NCBI GenBank assembly: GCA_017471175.1
Contig: JAFUVS010000008.1
Span: forward strand, 1 to 64,000
Source: Paludibacteraceae bacterium
GTDB taxonomy: Bacteria > Bacteroidota > Bacteroidia > Bacteroidales > Paludibacteraceae
Length of the DNA: 64,000 nucleotides
Direction: 5' to 3'
Below the pieces are notes generated by a model that was not told where the DNA came from, ran no database searches, and saw only the letters and a list, made by a program, of their open reading frames with translations. The translations under genes and the position numbers were made by a program. Of the stretch, positions 44,142-52,337 are shown piece after piece. Numbering within the stretch: position 1 is the first letter of the stretch; the number at the start of each line of letters is the position of its first letter.

Positions 44142-44150
44142 TGTGAATAA
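44142..44150 (-). promoter_or_regulatory. DnaA-box-like nonamer
   Basis: The minus strand reads TTATTCACA, which fits the relaxed DnaA consensus TTATNCACA. A single site of this length is weak evidence on its own. Confidence 0.3.
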
Positions 44151-44549
44151 TTGGCAATTTGGTTTTGCTTTTTGATGCGGGCGAGACACCCCGCGTTCCA
44201 AGTGGTTTGAGCCAAAAATTTTTTTTCAAAAAAGGAACGATTTTTCGGAACTGCACGGCAAAAATAGAGCATCTTCTTCATTCTGCCAAATTTTTCGGCA
44301 CTTTTTTGTCATTTTTACACTTTTCTATCCCATTTTTTGATTTTTCACAACTAAAAAGCACCATTTCGTATCACCGACTGCATATCTATATGTATGCAGC
44401 CTACAGGTAATAATGTGCCGGCACATTTACACGCCATAACAAACTGAAAATTATGAGAATAGACATATAGAAATCATAGATCTTCCATCGTTTTTCATTC
44501 CATTAAGGTATTTCTTAAAAATCGTTCCTTTTTCGGGACTGCTTTTTTT

Positions 44550-44685
44550 TGTGATTACGGGAGTTTTTTATGTGATTATGGGATTTTTTATGTGATTACG
44601 GGAGTTTTTTTATGTGATTATGAGAGATTCTTTTGTGATTACGGGAGTTTCTTGTGTGATTATGAGAGGATCTTTTGCTTGATTA
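44550..44685 (+). repeat. Phased array of TGTGATTA octamers, period about 21 bp
   Basis: Six exact TGTGATTA octamers begin at 44550, 44571, 44591, 44613, 44634 and 44655, and a degenerate CTTGATTA at 44678. Spacings are 20-23 bp, two helical turns. The full unit is roughly TGTGATTAYGRGAGTTTTTTA. Such an arrangement puts every octamer on the same DNA face, as in iterons or cooperative regulator sites. Confidence 0.92.
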
Positions 44686-44772
44686 CGGTGGCTTTATGTT
44701 ATTTGGAGGCGGATATTAAATTAAATCAGGCATTTAGATGCTGTAAATAAAGTTTATACAGCGGAATCACCT

Positions 44773-44805
44773 ACTAATCACATACTAATCACCTACTAAT
44801 TACCT
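44773..44805 (-). repeat. Three 11-bp repeats, reverse sense of the TGTGATTA motif
   Basis: Units actaatcacat (44773-44783), actaatcacct (44784-44794) and actaattacct (44795-44805). The first unit read on the minus strand is atgtgattagt, so it holds the TGTGATTA octamer; the others hold close variants. The period is one helical turn. Confidence 0.88.
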
Positions 44806-44893
44806 AATGTGATCCCGATAAAGATATAGTGATAATAAAGTTTAGTTAGGGGGAAAGTAAGGTAGGGTTCGTTTTGTTTGATTCAGTTATGGT

Positions 44894-44924
44894 TTTGGTA
44901 TGTCAATCGTTTCGTATATCTTTG
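44894..44924 (+). promoter_or_regulatory. Promoter for the methyltransferase-YfhO genes
   Basis: TTTG (44894-44897), 19-nt spacer, TATCTTTG (44917-44924). Confidence 0.78.
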
Positions 44925-44990
44925 CGGCGTGAAACCAATAGAATGTAGCGGCGTGAAACAATAGAATGTAGCGGCGTGAAACAGAAGAAA
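44924..44990 (+). repeat. Triple 23-bp direct repeat in the methyltransferase leader
   Basis: Three copies of a unit starting gcggcgtgaaac begin at 44924, 44948 and 44971; the first two continue with aatagaatgta. The array starts at the last base of the -7 element, so it spans the transcription start and the 5' UTR. A similar gcggcgtcaaaacaat follows the ATPase promoter at 42597, suggesting the unit is a copied initiation region. Confidence 0.88.
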
Positions 44991-45010
44991 AGTTATTGAA
45001 GCCAAAAGAT

Positions 45011-45841
45011 ATGCAGGAACGACATCGAAACAGGCGGATGTATTTTGAGGAGCAGTCTTATACGACGGCTAAGTATGTGATTCCTTTTATAGAGAAATGG
45101 AGCGGAAAGGTGGTACAAGCCAATACTGACGGTTCTATTGATAGCGCGGAATCTACTTTGCGGGTATTGGAGATCGGTTGCGGCGAAGGTGGTAATCTTA
45201 AGCCTTTCTTGGATAGGGGGTGCGAGTGTACGGGCGTGGACTTGAACGGTCCGCAGATTGAGCGTGCTCGGGAGTTCTTTGCGGGGCATCCATACGAGAG
45301 TCGTTTGACATTATTGCACGCTGATATTTACGATGTCAGTCCCGATGCGCATCAGTACGACATTATTATGCTTCGCGATGTGATAGAGCATATTCACAAT
45401 CAAGAGCGGCTGATGCATATACTGCCGCAGTTCTTGAAGCCTCACGGAGTGATGTTCTTTGCTTTTCCGCCGTGGATGATGCCGTTCGGCGGGCATCAGC
45501 AGATTTGCAGAAGTAAATTGAGCAAAGTGCCTTACTTTCATTTGCTGCCAAAGAGTTGGTACAGCGGGTTGTTGCACGTTTGCGGTGAGACGGATAAGTG
45601 TGTGGACGACCTGTTGGAAATCAAGGAGACGGGTATAACGATTGAGCGATGGGAGCGGATACTGCGAAAGGAGCAGATTCCAGTACTGAGGCGTGAACTT
45701 TACTTTATCAATCCCAATTATGAGGTGAAGTTCAAGTTACGTCCTATGCGTGCGTTGCCGTTATTGCGCAGTGTGCCTTATCTGCGCGACTTCTATGTGA
45801 CGGCGGCATATTACTTGTTGGGTGATGTAAGCAATCGGTGA
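45011..45841 (+). CDS. Class I SAM-dependent methyltransferase
   Basis: A 276-residue protein with a Rossmann-type SAM domain: motif I VLEIGCGEGGNLKPFLDRGCECTG, motif II-like YDIIMLRDVIEHI, and post-motif GVMFFAFPPWMMPFGGHQQIC. Such enzymes next to polysaccharide genes often O-methylate sugars, but lipid or quinone substrates are possible. The ATG at 45011 is preferred over a TTG at 44996. It is followed by yfhO after 64 nt. Confidence 0.88.
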   Translation: MQERHRNRRMYFEEQSYTTAKYVIPFIEKWSGKVVQANTDGSIDSAESTLRVLEIGCGEGGNLKPFLDRGCECTGVDLNGPQIERAREFFAGHPYESRLTLLHADIYDVSPDAHQYDIIMLRDVIEHIHNQERLMHILPQFLKPHGVMFFAFPPWMMPFGGHQQICRSKLSKVPYFHLLPKSWYSGLLHVCGETDKCVDDLLEIKETGITIERWERILRKEQIPVLRRELYFINPNYEVKFKLRPMRALPLLRSVPYLRDFYVTAAYYLLGDVSNR

Positions 45842-45905
45842 GGATGACGCTCGGTGGCGGAAAAGAAAACGATATATAATCAAAAGACTATAAAACAGAT
45901 ACGGA

Positions 45906-48389
45906 ATGAAACAGATAGATTGGAAGCGTTGTTTGCCTTACGTGGTGGCGATAGTGCTATTTTTATGTTTTGCGTTGTTCTATTGTTCGCCTTTGTTGGA
46001 TGGCAAGGTGCTGCAAGCGGGCGATGTGACGCATTGGCAGGGTTTTTCGCACGAAGCGCGTGAGTACAAGGCTCAAACGGGTGAGACGACTTGGTGGACC
46101 AATTCGCAATTCGGGGGTATGCCGACTTTTCAGATTACGGGGAGTACACCGGCTAATGTATTGCGAGCCAAGTTGCAACATATCACACAGTTCGGCTTTA
46201 CGGGCGATTGGGAACCGGTGGGGCTGCTGATGGGGTATCTGATTGGATTCTTCTTGATGTTGTTGTGCTTCGGGGTTAATCCGTGGCTCAGTATAGCGGG
46301 GTCGTTTGCGCTGACGCTCAGTACTTACTTTATGCTTATCATTCCTGCGGGTCATATTACGAAGGCGAGCGGTTTGGCGGCATTGGCTCCGATGGTAGGC
46401 GGGATGTATGCTATATTCCGCCGCAAGTATTGGTTGGGTGTACCGCTCTTCACTATTTATGGAATCATCGGGTTGAACTTGCATCCGCAGATGACCTACT
46501 ATGTGGCGATGCTGATGGGGTTGATGGCATTGGGCGAGGTGGTTGTGCATATACGTGAGAAAGAATGGAAAGAGTTGGGAGTCGGTGTGGCTGTGCTGTT
46601 GGTTTGTGTCGGCTTTATTTATGGTAGTAAACTGAGTTGGATGCAGATGAACACGGAGTACCTGGCGCAGACGATGCGCGGTGGTCACAGCGAACTCAAT
46701 CAGGGTGAAGAAACGAAACACGCGGGTTTGGATTTGGATTATGTGACGGCTTGGAGTTATGGTGTGGATGAGACGATGACGCTTTTGATACCTAACTTTA
46801 TGGGCGGATCGAGCGGGTATGATGTGGGCGATAAGTCGTTGCTGTATAAAGAGTTGGTGAAGGCTCGCGTGCCGAAGAGCAGTGCCAAGCAGTTCTGCCA
46901 AAACGCTCCGACCTATCGTGGCGAAAAGGCGTTTACGTCAGGTCCGGTGTATGTGGGGGCGATTATCTGTTTCTTGTTTGTGTTGGGGTTGCTGATTGTG
47001 CCCGGGACGTATAAATGGGTGCTGCTGATAGCGACGATTTTTTCAATTTTGTTGGCTTGGGGACGCAATTTTATGGGATTCACCGAGTTGTTCTACAGCT
47101 ATTTCCCGATGTACAATAAGTTCCGCGCGGTGGAGAGTATTCTTGTGGTGGCGGAGATAACGATACCGCTGTTGGCTCTGCTGGGTGTTCAGCAGTTGGT
47201 GGCGCGTGTGGGCGATACCGCTACCGAAAAGAGGAATAACCGATTGGCACTGCCTACCGCTATTCTTATAGCAGGGGGTATTACGGGCGGTTTGTGCTTG
47301 TTCTTTGCTTTGTTCGGCGGCTCGGTGTGCGATTTTACGTCTTCGTACGATACGTGGAAAAGCCAGATGGGAAGCGATATCTATGAAATGATTCTTGACC
47401 AGCGTGCATCGATGTTGAAGTCGGATGCATGGCGATCATTCTCTTTCATTGTTATTGCCGCCGCCGTATTGTGGTTCTTCGTAAAAGGCAAGATGAAAGC
47501 ATGGCATCTGTATGTGTCGTTAGCCGTTGTCATTCTCTGCGATTTGGTGCCGGTTAATCGCCGTTTCTTCGGTTTGGACAATTTTGTGTCGCCCAAGGCC
47601 CAGCAAGCCTACTTCAATATGCAGCCGTGGGAAGAGGAGATACTGCGCGATAAGGACTTGTCGTATCGTGTTTTGAATGTGAATACCAATACGTTCAACG
47701 ATTCGCGCACGAGTTACCGCCTTAAGTCTGTGGGCGGATACAGTGCTGCCAAGTTGCGTCGTTACCAAGACTTGATTGATGCGCATATCAGCCGTAATAA
47801 TTTCTCGGTGCTGAATATGCTGAACACGCGGTATTTCATTACGCGTGACGGAGTGCGTTATAATCCGGGGGCGTATGGCAATGCGTGGTTTGTGGATTCG
47901 CTGGTGTGTGTATCGACACCGGATGCGGAGTCGGAGGCTCTCAATATGCTTGACCTGCGGCAGGCGGCAGTGATGGACACTACGTATCAGCCTAATCGCT
48001 TGTTCTGCCAAACGCAGAATGGTCAAAGTCTTTTCGGAAACGGGAACGGCGGAGAGATTACCTTAACCGATTATGCTCCCAATCGGCTGACCTACCAAGC
48101 CACCACCGATACAGAGCGTATGGCTGTCTTTTCGGAGATATACTATCCATCGGGGTGGCATCTGTATGTGGACGGCGAAGAACAGCCTATAGCCCGTGTG
48201 AATTATACTTTGCGTGCGGCGGTTATTCCCGCAGGTAATCATAAGGTGATGATGGAGTTTGTGCCGGATGCACTGGAGACGGATCGCTGGTGTGTTGCGA
48301 TAATCATTGTGGCTCTTGTGGCGAGTCTTATTCTGCTTCTATCCCCAATAATCCTTTCGTTACTTGGACGCGGAAAAGCAGCAGTTTAG
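45906..48389 (+). CDS. YfhO family membrane protein (GT-C-like)
   Basis: An 827-residue protein with an N-terminal helix (CLPYVVAIVLFLCFALFY), the YfhO signature GDVTHWQGFSHEAREYKAQTGE and TTWWTNSQFGGMPTFQI, about twelve transmembrane helices, and a C-terminal periplasmic beta domain (SEIYYPSGWHLYVDGEEQPIARVNYTLRAAVIPAGNHKVMMEFVP) ending in a last helix. YfhO proteins are GT-C-like and modify lipoteichoic acid or glycolipids with sugars in Gram-positives; in Bacteroidetes the role is unproven. Its 3' end overlaps the convergent glycosyltransferase by 62 nt. Confidence 0.9.
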   Translation: MKQIDWKRCLPYVVAIVLFLCFALFYCSPLLDGKVLQAGDVTHWQGFSHEAREYKAQTGETTWWTNSQFGGMPTFQITGSTPANVLRAKLQHITQFGFTGDWEPVGLLMGYLIGFFLMLLCFGVNPWLSIAGSFALTLSTYFMLIIPAGHITKASGLAALAPMVGGMYAIFRRKYWLGVPLFTIYGIIGLNLHPQMTYYVAMLMGLMALGEVVVHIREKEWKELGVGVAVLLVCVGFIYGSKLSWMQMNTEYLAQTMRGGHSELNQGEETKHAGLDLDYVTAWSYGVDETMTLLIPNFMGGSSGYDVGDKSLLYKELVKARVPKSSAKQFCQNAPTYRGEKAFTSGPVYVGAIICFLFVLGLLIVPGTYKWVLLIATIFSILLAWGRNFMGFTELFYSYFPMYNKFRAVESILVVAEITIPLLALLGVQQLVARVGDTATEKRNNRLALPTAILIAGGITGGLCLFFALFGGSVCDFTSSYDTWKSQMGSDIYEMILDQRASMLKSDAWRSFSFIVIAAAVLWFFVKGKMKAWHLYVSLAVVILCDLVPVNRRFFGLDNFVSPKAQQAYFNMQPWEEEILRDKDLSYRVLNVNTNTFNDSRTSYRLKSVGGYSAAKLRRYQDLIDAHISRNNFSVLNMLNTRYFITRDGVRYNPGAYGNAWFVDSLVCVSTPDAESEALNMLDLRQAAVMDTTYQPNRLFCQTQNGQSLFGNGNGGEITLTDYAPNRLTYQATTDTERMAVFSEIYYPSGWHLYVDGEEQPIARVNYTLRAAVIPAGNHKVMMEFVPDALETDRWCVAIIIVALVASLILLLSPIILSLLGRGKAAV

Positions 48390-49239
48390 TACCTTTGGCG
48401 GGGCGCAGGGTGAGCATATAAGCACCACATAGGGCGATGGCAACCAGCCATTTGGCGGCTTCGATGAGTAGTCCTGCGGCGTATGCGATAGTTCCTTTGT
48501 TATGGTAACGTATTCGTTGCGATAGGCCGACGCCGCGTCCTAACTTACGGATATACTCGTCCGTCGTTCGCGAGGAAGGCACGCAGTGGTGAACAGCGAT
48601 GTCGGGAAGGTAATAGATAGGCAAGTGCCTGTCTTGAATGCGTGAAAAGAAGTCTTTCTCTTCGCCGCCGATGAAGTTTTTGCCTTTTCGTCCTAAATTT
48701 GTATCGAAGAAGCCGATCAGGTCAGCCACATTGCGTTTTACGCCCATATTGGCTCCTATCGGATATTGCTTGCCTTTGAAGAGTTTGACTTTCTTGCCCA
48801 TATCAAGGGCTGAGAGCCAAATGAGCGTCCAGCTGCTTAGCCAAGCGGGTTCTTTCCCGTCTTCAAAGAAGGGCAGAATCTTCCCGCCGAAGGCAGCCAT
48901 ATCGGATAAGTTAGTGATGTATTGAGTAAGATTCGAGATGTAGTTGTTTTCTACCATTGCGTCATCGTCAAGGAAAACAAGCCAGTCGCCTTTGGCTTCT
49001 CGTATGCCGCGATTGCGAGCAAAGGACAGACCTTGTTGTGTTTCAACGAAATAGTGATAGTCGGCGGAAGGATAGTCGGCAGCAAATCGTGCACATTCCG
49101 ATGCGGTGGAGTCGGTTGAGTTGTTGTTGACGAGTACGATTTCCCAATCCGTTTGAGAGGTGTTGTTTGCCAGTCGGCGAAGGCACTCGTAGATGTATTT
49201 CTCGCGATTATAGGTGCAGATGATGAAGGATATGGTCAT
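48328..49239 (-). CDS. Family 2 glycosyltransferase
   Basis: A 303-residue GT-A enzyme: MTISFIICTYNREKYIYECLRRL, the DxD-type VFLDDDAMVENNYI, GANMGVKRNVADLIG and GGEEKDFFSRIQD. One hydrophobic segment near the C-terminus (WLVAIALCGAYMLTL) may anchor it to the membrane. It probably adds a sugar to the surface polymer made by this cluster. The ATG at 49239 is chosen over a longer start at 49260; it still overlaps the upstream gene by 32 nt, indicating coupling. Confidence 0.88.
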   Translation of the reverse strand: MTISFIICTYNREKYIYECLRRLANNTSQTDWEIVLVNNNSTDSTASECARFAADYPSADYHYFVETQQGLSFARNRGIREAKGDWLVFLDDDAMVENNYISNLTQYITNLSDMAAFGGKILPFFEDGKEPAWLSSWTLIWLSALDMGKKVKLFKGKQYPIGANMGVKRNVADLIGFFDTNLGRKGKNFIGGEEKDFFSRIQDRHLPIYYLPDIAVHHCVPSSRTTDEYIRKLGRGVGLSQRIRYHNKGTIAYAAGLLIEAAKWLVAIALCGAYMLTLRPAKGTKLLLFRVQVTKGLLGIEAE

Positions 49240-50137
49240 AGTAGGTACCTTGTTTGTCAAGCGGTTCGTTGTGGTTGAATTTCCACGTGAGTTTATGAAT
49301 CGATGAACGTTCTGCTATGTGGTGCCACGCCGAATCGGAATATTCTTCAAATAGCCTGAACTGCAAAATATGGGCATCCACATTCGAGACATACGGTATG
49401 GATTGGAGGGCTTTTTGTCCCTGCTCATTTTTGGTCAGGACAAGGAATAAGAACAGATGGAAGAGGTAGTAATCCCGCAGTTTATTCTCCCTTCTCCAAT
49501 ACTCGCTGAGCAGATCCAATACACGTTGCAACGCAGGATTTCCTTTTCGCGCTACCAGCATCCAGCTTGACCCTGCATGAGGAGTTGTACTCAACACCGA
49601 TTTTTGGAGGAAGAACAAATCCGTCTCCGTCCATTGGGTTGGTAGTGTTCCTGTCAGCAACACCGTTGCGTCAAGCCATATACCGCCGTGCTGTACCAAT
49701 AAGGCTGTGCGCAAAATATCCGAGAAATGCGTAAACGTGATTGTGCCATTCTTGTATTTCACCCATATATGCTCCGGCAGTTCCACAAACTGCGCTATAT
49801 TCTCAGCAGTCAGCACTTGCAATCTATATTCCGGCATATAGTGTTTGACAGAAGCCACACACTGCTTTACTATATCGGGTGCTTGTTCCATTCCTTGCAG
49901 CCAGCATAGCCAAATAGTCTTATTGGGTTCTTGGGCTGCGGCTGCGTCCAAAGGTTGGGTAATCAGCGAACCGTAATGGCGACTCAAGTAATGTGCTGTC
50001 CGTTCTGCCTGAATCTGATCAATTGCTGCGCGGCTATGCGTCCACCATACGGGCCATACGGCTTTCTTCAGTTCTTTCAAGCAGGTATAAAAACCTTTCT
50101 TGCGGAGAATGGAATAATATGTACTTAGGCTTCGCAT
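49208..50137 (-). CDS. Capsular polysaccharide synthesis glycosyltransferase (Caps_synth type)
   Basis: A 309-residue glycosyltransferase of the capsular polysaccharide synthesis group, related to DxD sugar transferases. The core has IWLCWLQGMEQAPDIVKQCVASVKHYMPEYRLQVL and the nucleotide-sugar site FSDILRTALLVQHGGIWLDATV. No membrane helix is clear. It sits between a glycosyltransferase 2 and a teichoic-acid-type phosphotransferase in the same operon. Confidence 0.87.
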   Translation of the reverse strand: MRSLSTYYSILRKKGFYTCLKELKKAVWPVWWTHSRAAIDQIQAERTAHYLSRHYGSLITQPLDAAAAQEPNKTIWLCWLQGMEQAPDIVKQCVASVKHYMPEYRLQVLTAENIAQFVELPEHIWVKYKNGTITFTHFSDILRTALLVQHGGIWLDATVLLTGTLPTQWTETDLFFLQKSVLSTTPHAGSSWMLVARKGNPALQRVLDLLSEYWRRENKLRDYYLFHLFLFLVLTKNEQGQKALQSIPYVSNVDAHILQFRLFEEYSDSAWHHIAERSSIHKLTWKFNHNEPLDKQGTYYDHILHHLHL

Positions 50138-50138
50138 C

Positions 50139-51320
50139 TTACTCTATACCCAGTTGTTTAATAATATTCTCACACACATTTTTATTCATCGTATCTCCCC
50201 AGAATTTCCGGATTATTGCTTGTTTCTGTTCTTGAGGTGAGACATAATTGCCGGAATTTAAAACTTGGAGCAGTTGTTCAAAGGAGGTTACCTTCTTTCC
50301 AACTACATTTTCATCAAAAGGATAATAAAAGTCTCTATCCCGCACATATTCGTCATAATCATACAAGAACAAAATGGTTTCTTTCTGAGGAATAAGCAGA
50401 TAGTCATATAAGATAGAAGAATAATCTGTTATCAACACATCTGTAAAAGGCAATATACCATATACATCCGTGGTTGCGTTTACTAAAATAATGTTTGAGT
50501 AGCCGGTGATTGCTTCGGTGCGTGTATTGGGATGCGGTTTTAACAACATCAATGCATTTTGCTCTACCATCAACTTATTAAGCACCTGCATATCAAAATG
50601 TTGTACAAAAACGTTTTTCTGTGAATCTCTCCACGTAGGCATATAGATATACACCTTCTCGAATTGCTCCATCGTTTGGATGAGTTGCAAGGTATCTTGA
50701 GGTTCGTATTTTGCTACAAATTCACGCACTTGTTTTCTGCTTGACTGCAAGATTTCATTACGCGGATACCCCAACTCCAAGCACCGTTTTTCGGATATAC
50801 GGAATGCAGAGGCGAACATCGATGTTTGGAAAGGAGTAGAGGACAGCAGATAGTCAGGACGCTTGAAAGATTCCGGATGATAAAATTGCTCCCTGAATGT
50901 CTTTTTAACAAAACGATCCGCCAGGGCTCCGCTTGTAATATTAAATTCACATCGCTTAAGCCCTACCCCATGCCATAAATTAATAATAATGGCTTTACCG
51001 GAAAGAAAATACATAATATCAGAACTATATGCGTTCACAAACCAGTATTTTGCACGCAGAGCTTTCCATGCGCCTATAGGTGATACTACCCAATATGCAG
51101 GCAAGCCTAATGAGCGAACATAACGAACAGTCTTTCTATTCACCGAAAGCCAGCAACAATCCAGATCTTTATAATGCTCAACGGCATGAATATAGAGATA
51201 TTTACTATTGTCGCTGAAGCCTCCCCTGTAACTCCCGAATGCCAAACGCTTGGCACTACGCGGGAATAAAAAAGAGAACGGATAGATCATGTAACAAATT
51301 ATGTATGCCAATGTCTTCAT
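50139..51320 (-). CDS. CDP-glycerol/CDP-ribitol-type glycerophosphotransferase (TagB/TagF family)
   Basis: A 393-residue polyol-phosphate transferase. Family motifs are SDIMYFLSGKAIIINLWHGVGLK, SAFRISEKRCLELGYPRNEIL, YMPTWRDS, ALMLLKPHPNT and DVLITDYSSILYDYLL. These enzymes link glycerol- or ribitol-phosphate from the CDP-alcohol to a growing chain. The donor here is probably CDP-ribitol, since a CDP-ribitol synthase-like gene lies two genes upstream in the same operon. The ATG at 51320 (MKTLAYIICYMIYPF) is preferred to an upstream TTG. Confidence 0.9.
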   Translation of the reverse strand: MKTLAYIICYMIYPFSFLFPRSAKRLAFGSYRGGFSDNSKYLYIHAVEHYKDLDCCWLSVNRKTVRYVRSLGLPAYWVVSPIGAWKALRAKYWFVNAYSSDIMYFLSGKAIIINLWHGVGLKRCEFNITSGALADRFVKKTFREQFYHPESFKRPDYLLSSTPFQTSMFASAFRISEKRCLELGYPRNEILQSSRKQVREFVAKYEPQDTLQLIQTMEQFEKVYIYMPTWRDSQKNVFVQHFDMQVLNKLMVEQNALMLLKPHPNTRTEAITGYSNIILVNATTDVYGILPFTDVLITDYSSILYDYLLIPQKETILFLYDYDEYVRDRDFYYPFDENVVGKKVTSFEQLLQVLNSGNYVSPQEQKQAIIRKFWGDTMNKNVCENIIKQLGIE

Positions 51321-51368
51321 TGAATAACTGTTTTTTTTATTGCCACTCAAACTTTACATCTATTCACT

Positions 51369-52337
51369 TCAAGCTAATCTTAGAACACAACTTACCGGAT
51401 GCATTATATATGAAGCATATCGCTGCTGAGATAGATAAGTAAATACTGGAATGGCTACAAGTGCCATACATAATGATAGCCATAATGGGATTTCAAATTT
51501 TCCTGTTATAGCTAATGCCCATGACTGAATTAGATAGATAAATAACGTATTCTTACCATACTCGGAAAACTTCAGTAAAAACGAGTTGGAATGAACTATC
51601 AAATAAAACATACCTCCTATGCTCAACGCGCACATTAACAGCACATATCTATACGCAAAGATTGCAAGTGTATTCATATCCGTGAATTGTTTTAAATCAA
51701 AAACACTCATTGCGTGAAATGCTGTTTTGAACTGAAGAACACTTGCCGTAAAAATGACAACTACTAATGATATTCCGCCGAAAATCAAAAATAAATTTTT
51801 GTATTTATAAAAGATTAGTTCCATTTTGTCTTTTAAACAATACCCAAGCAAGAAAAAAGGATAGAAAGATATAGCTCTGGACACAGATAAAATACAACCA
51901 TGTTTAATCACGCAAAACGAAATCAAATCCAATAATATCGCTAACGCAAAAATATGCTTGGCTTTAAAACGCCTCTGTAATATACTCGTGCTTATTCGCC
52001 AATAAATTAGACATAGTAAATACCAAGCGGGATCACCAAAAAAAAATGCTCTTCTAATGGAAATATTCAGGCCGTGTTGTATTAAGAGGAAACCAAAATG
52101 GGACAGCAAGCATACCTCTAATAAAGGAACACATTTTTTTATTTCTTCTGAAAATTTACGTTGTTTAAATAAATACCCGCTTATCATAACAAATAAAGGC
52201 ATATGAAATGAATATATCACACAATACAAGCAACAAGATATTGGATTCGAATATCTTGACGGTTCTATAAAATGTCCTACTACAACGAGAACAATTAATA
52301 GATATTTCGTCGCATCTAATGCCTTATTTCTCTCCAC
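51369..52337 (-). CDS. Membrane acyltransferase (acyltransferase_3 family)
   Basis: A 322-residue protein with about nine to ten helices and the family start ALDATKYLLIVLVVVGHFIEP, with the conserved His, and YSFHMPLFVMISGYLFKQ. Such enzymes O-acetylate surface sugars using acetyl-CoA. The gene is more AT-rich than its neighbours, a common sign of exchange in polysaccharide loci. It begins directly after the stop of the bifunctional cytidylyltransferase gene. Confidence 0.9.
   Translation of the reverse strand: MERNKALDATKYLLIVLVVVGHFIEPSRYSNPISCCLYCVIYSFHMPLFVMISGYLFKQRKFSEEIKKCVPLLEVCLLSHFGFLLIQHGLNISIRRAFFFGDPAWYLLCLIYWRISTSILQRRFKAKHIFALAILLDLISFCVIKHGCILSVSRAISFYPFFLLGYCLKDKMELIFYKYKNLFLIFGGISLVVVIFTASVLQFKTAFHAMSVFDLKQFTDMNTLAIFAYRYVLLMCALSIGGMFYLIVHSNSFLLKFSEYGKNTLFIYLIQSWALAITGKFEIPLWLSLCMALVAIPVFTYLSQQRYASYIMHPVSCVLRLA

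Larger units (their letters stand above)
43914..45010. other. 1.1-kb non-coding region with repeats and phased motif arrays
   Basis: No credible gene on either strand. It contains, in order, copy 2 of the 74-bp repeat, a DnaA-box-like TGTGAATAA (44142-44150), an AT-rich stretch, a seven-unit array with a 21-bp period (44550-44685), a three-unit 11-bp array in the opposite sense (44773-44805), the methyltransferase promoter (44894-44924) and a triple 23-bp repeat in its leader. Confidence 0.8.

Noticed and set aside
44550-44685. 21-bp array considered as a CRISPR array
   Set aside because: The conserved part is about 8-12 bp, intervening bases are T-rich and similar, and no cas genes are present.
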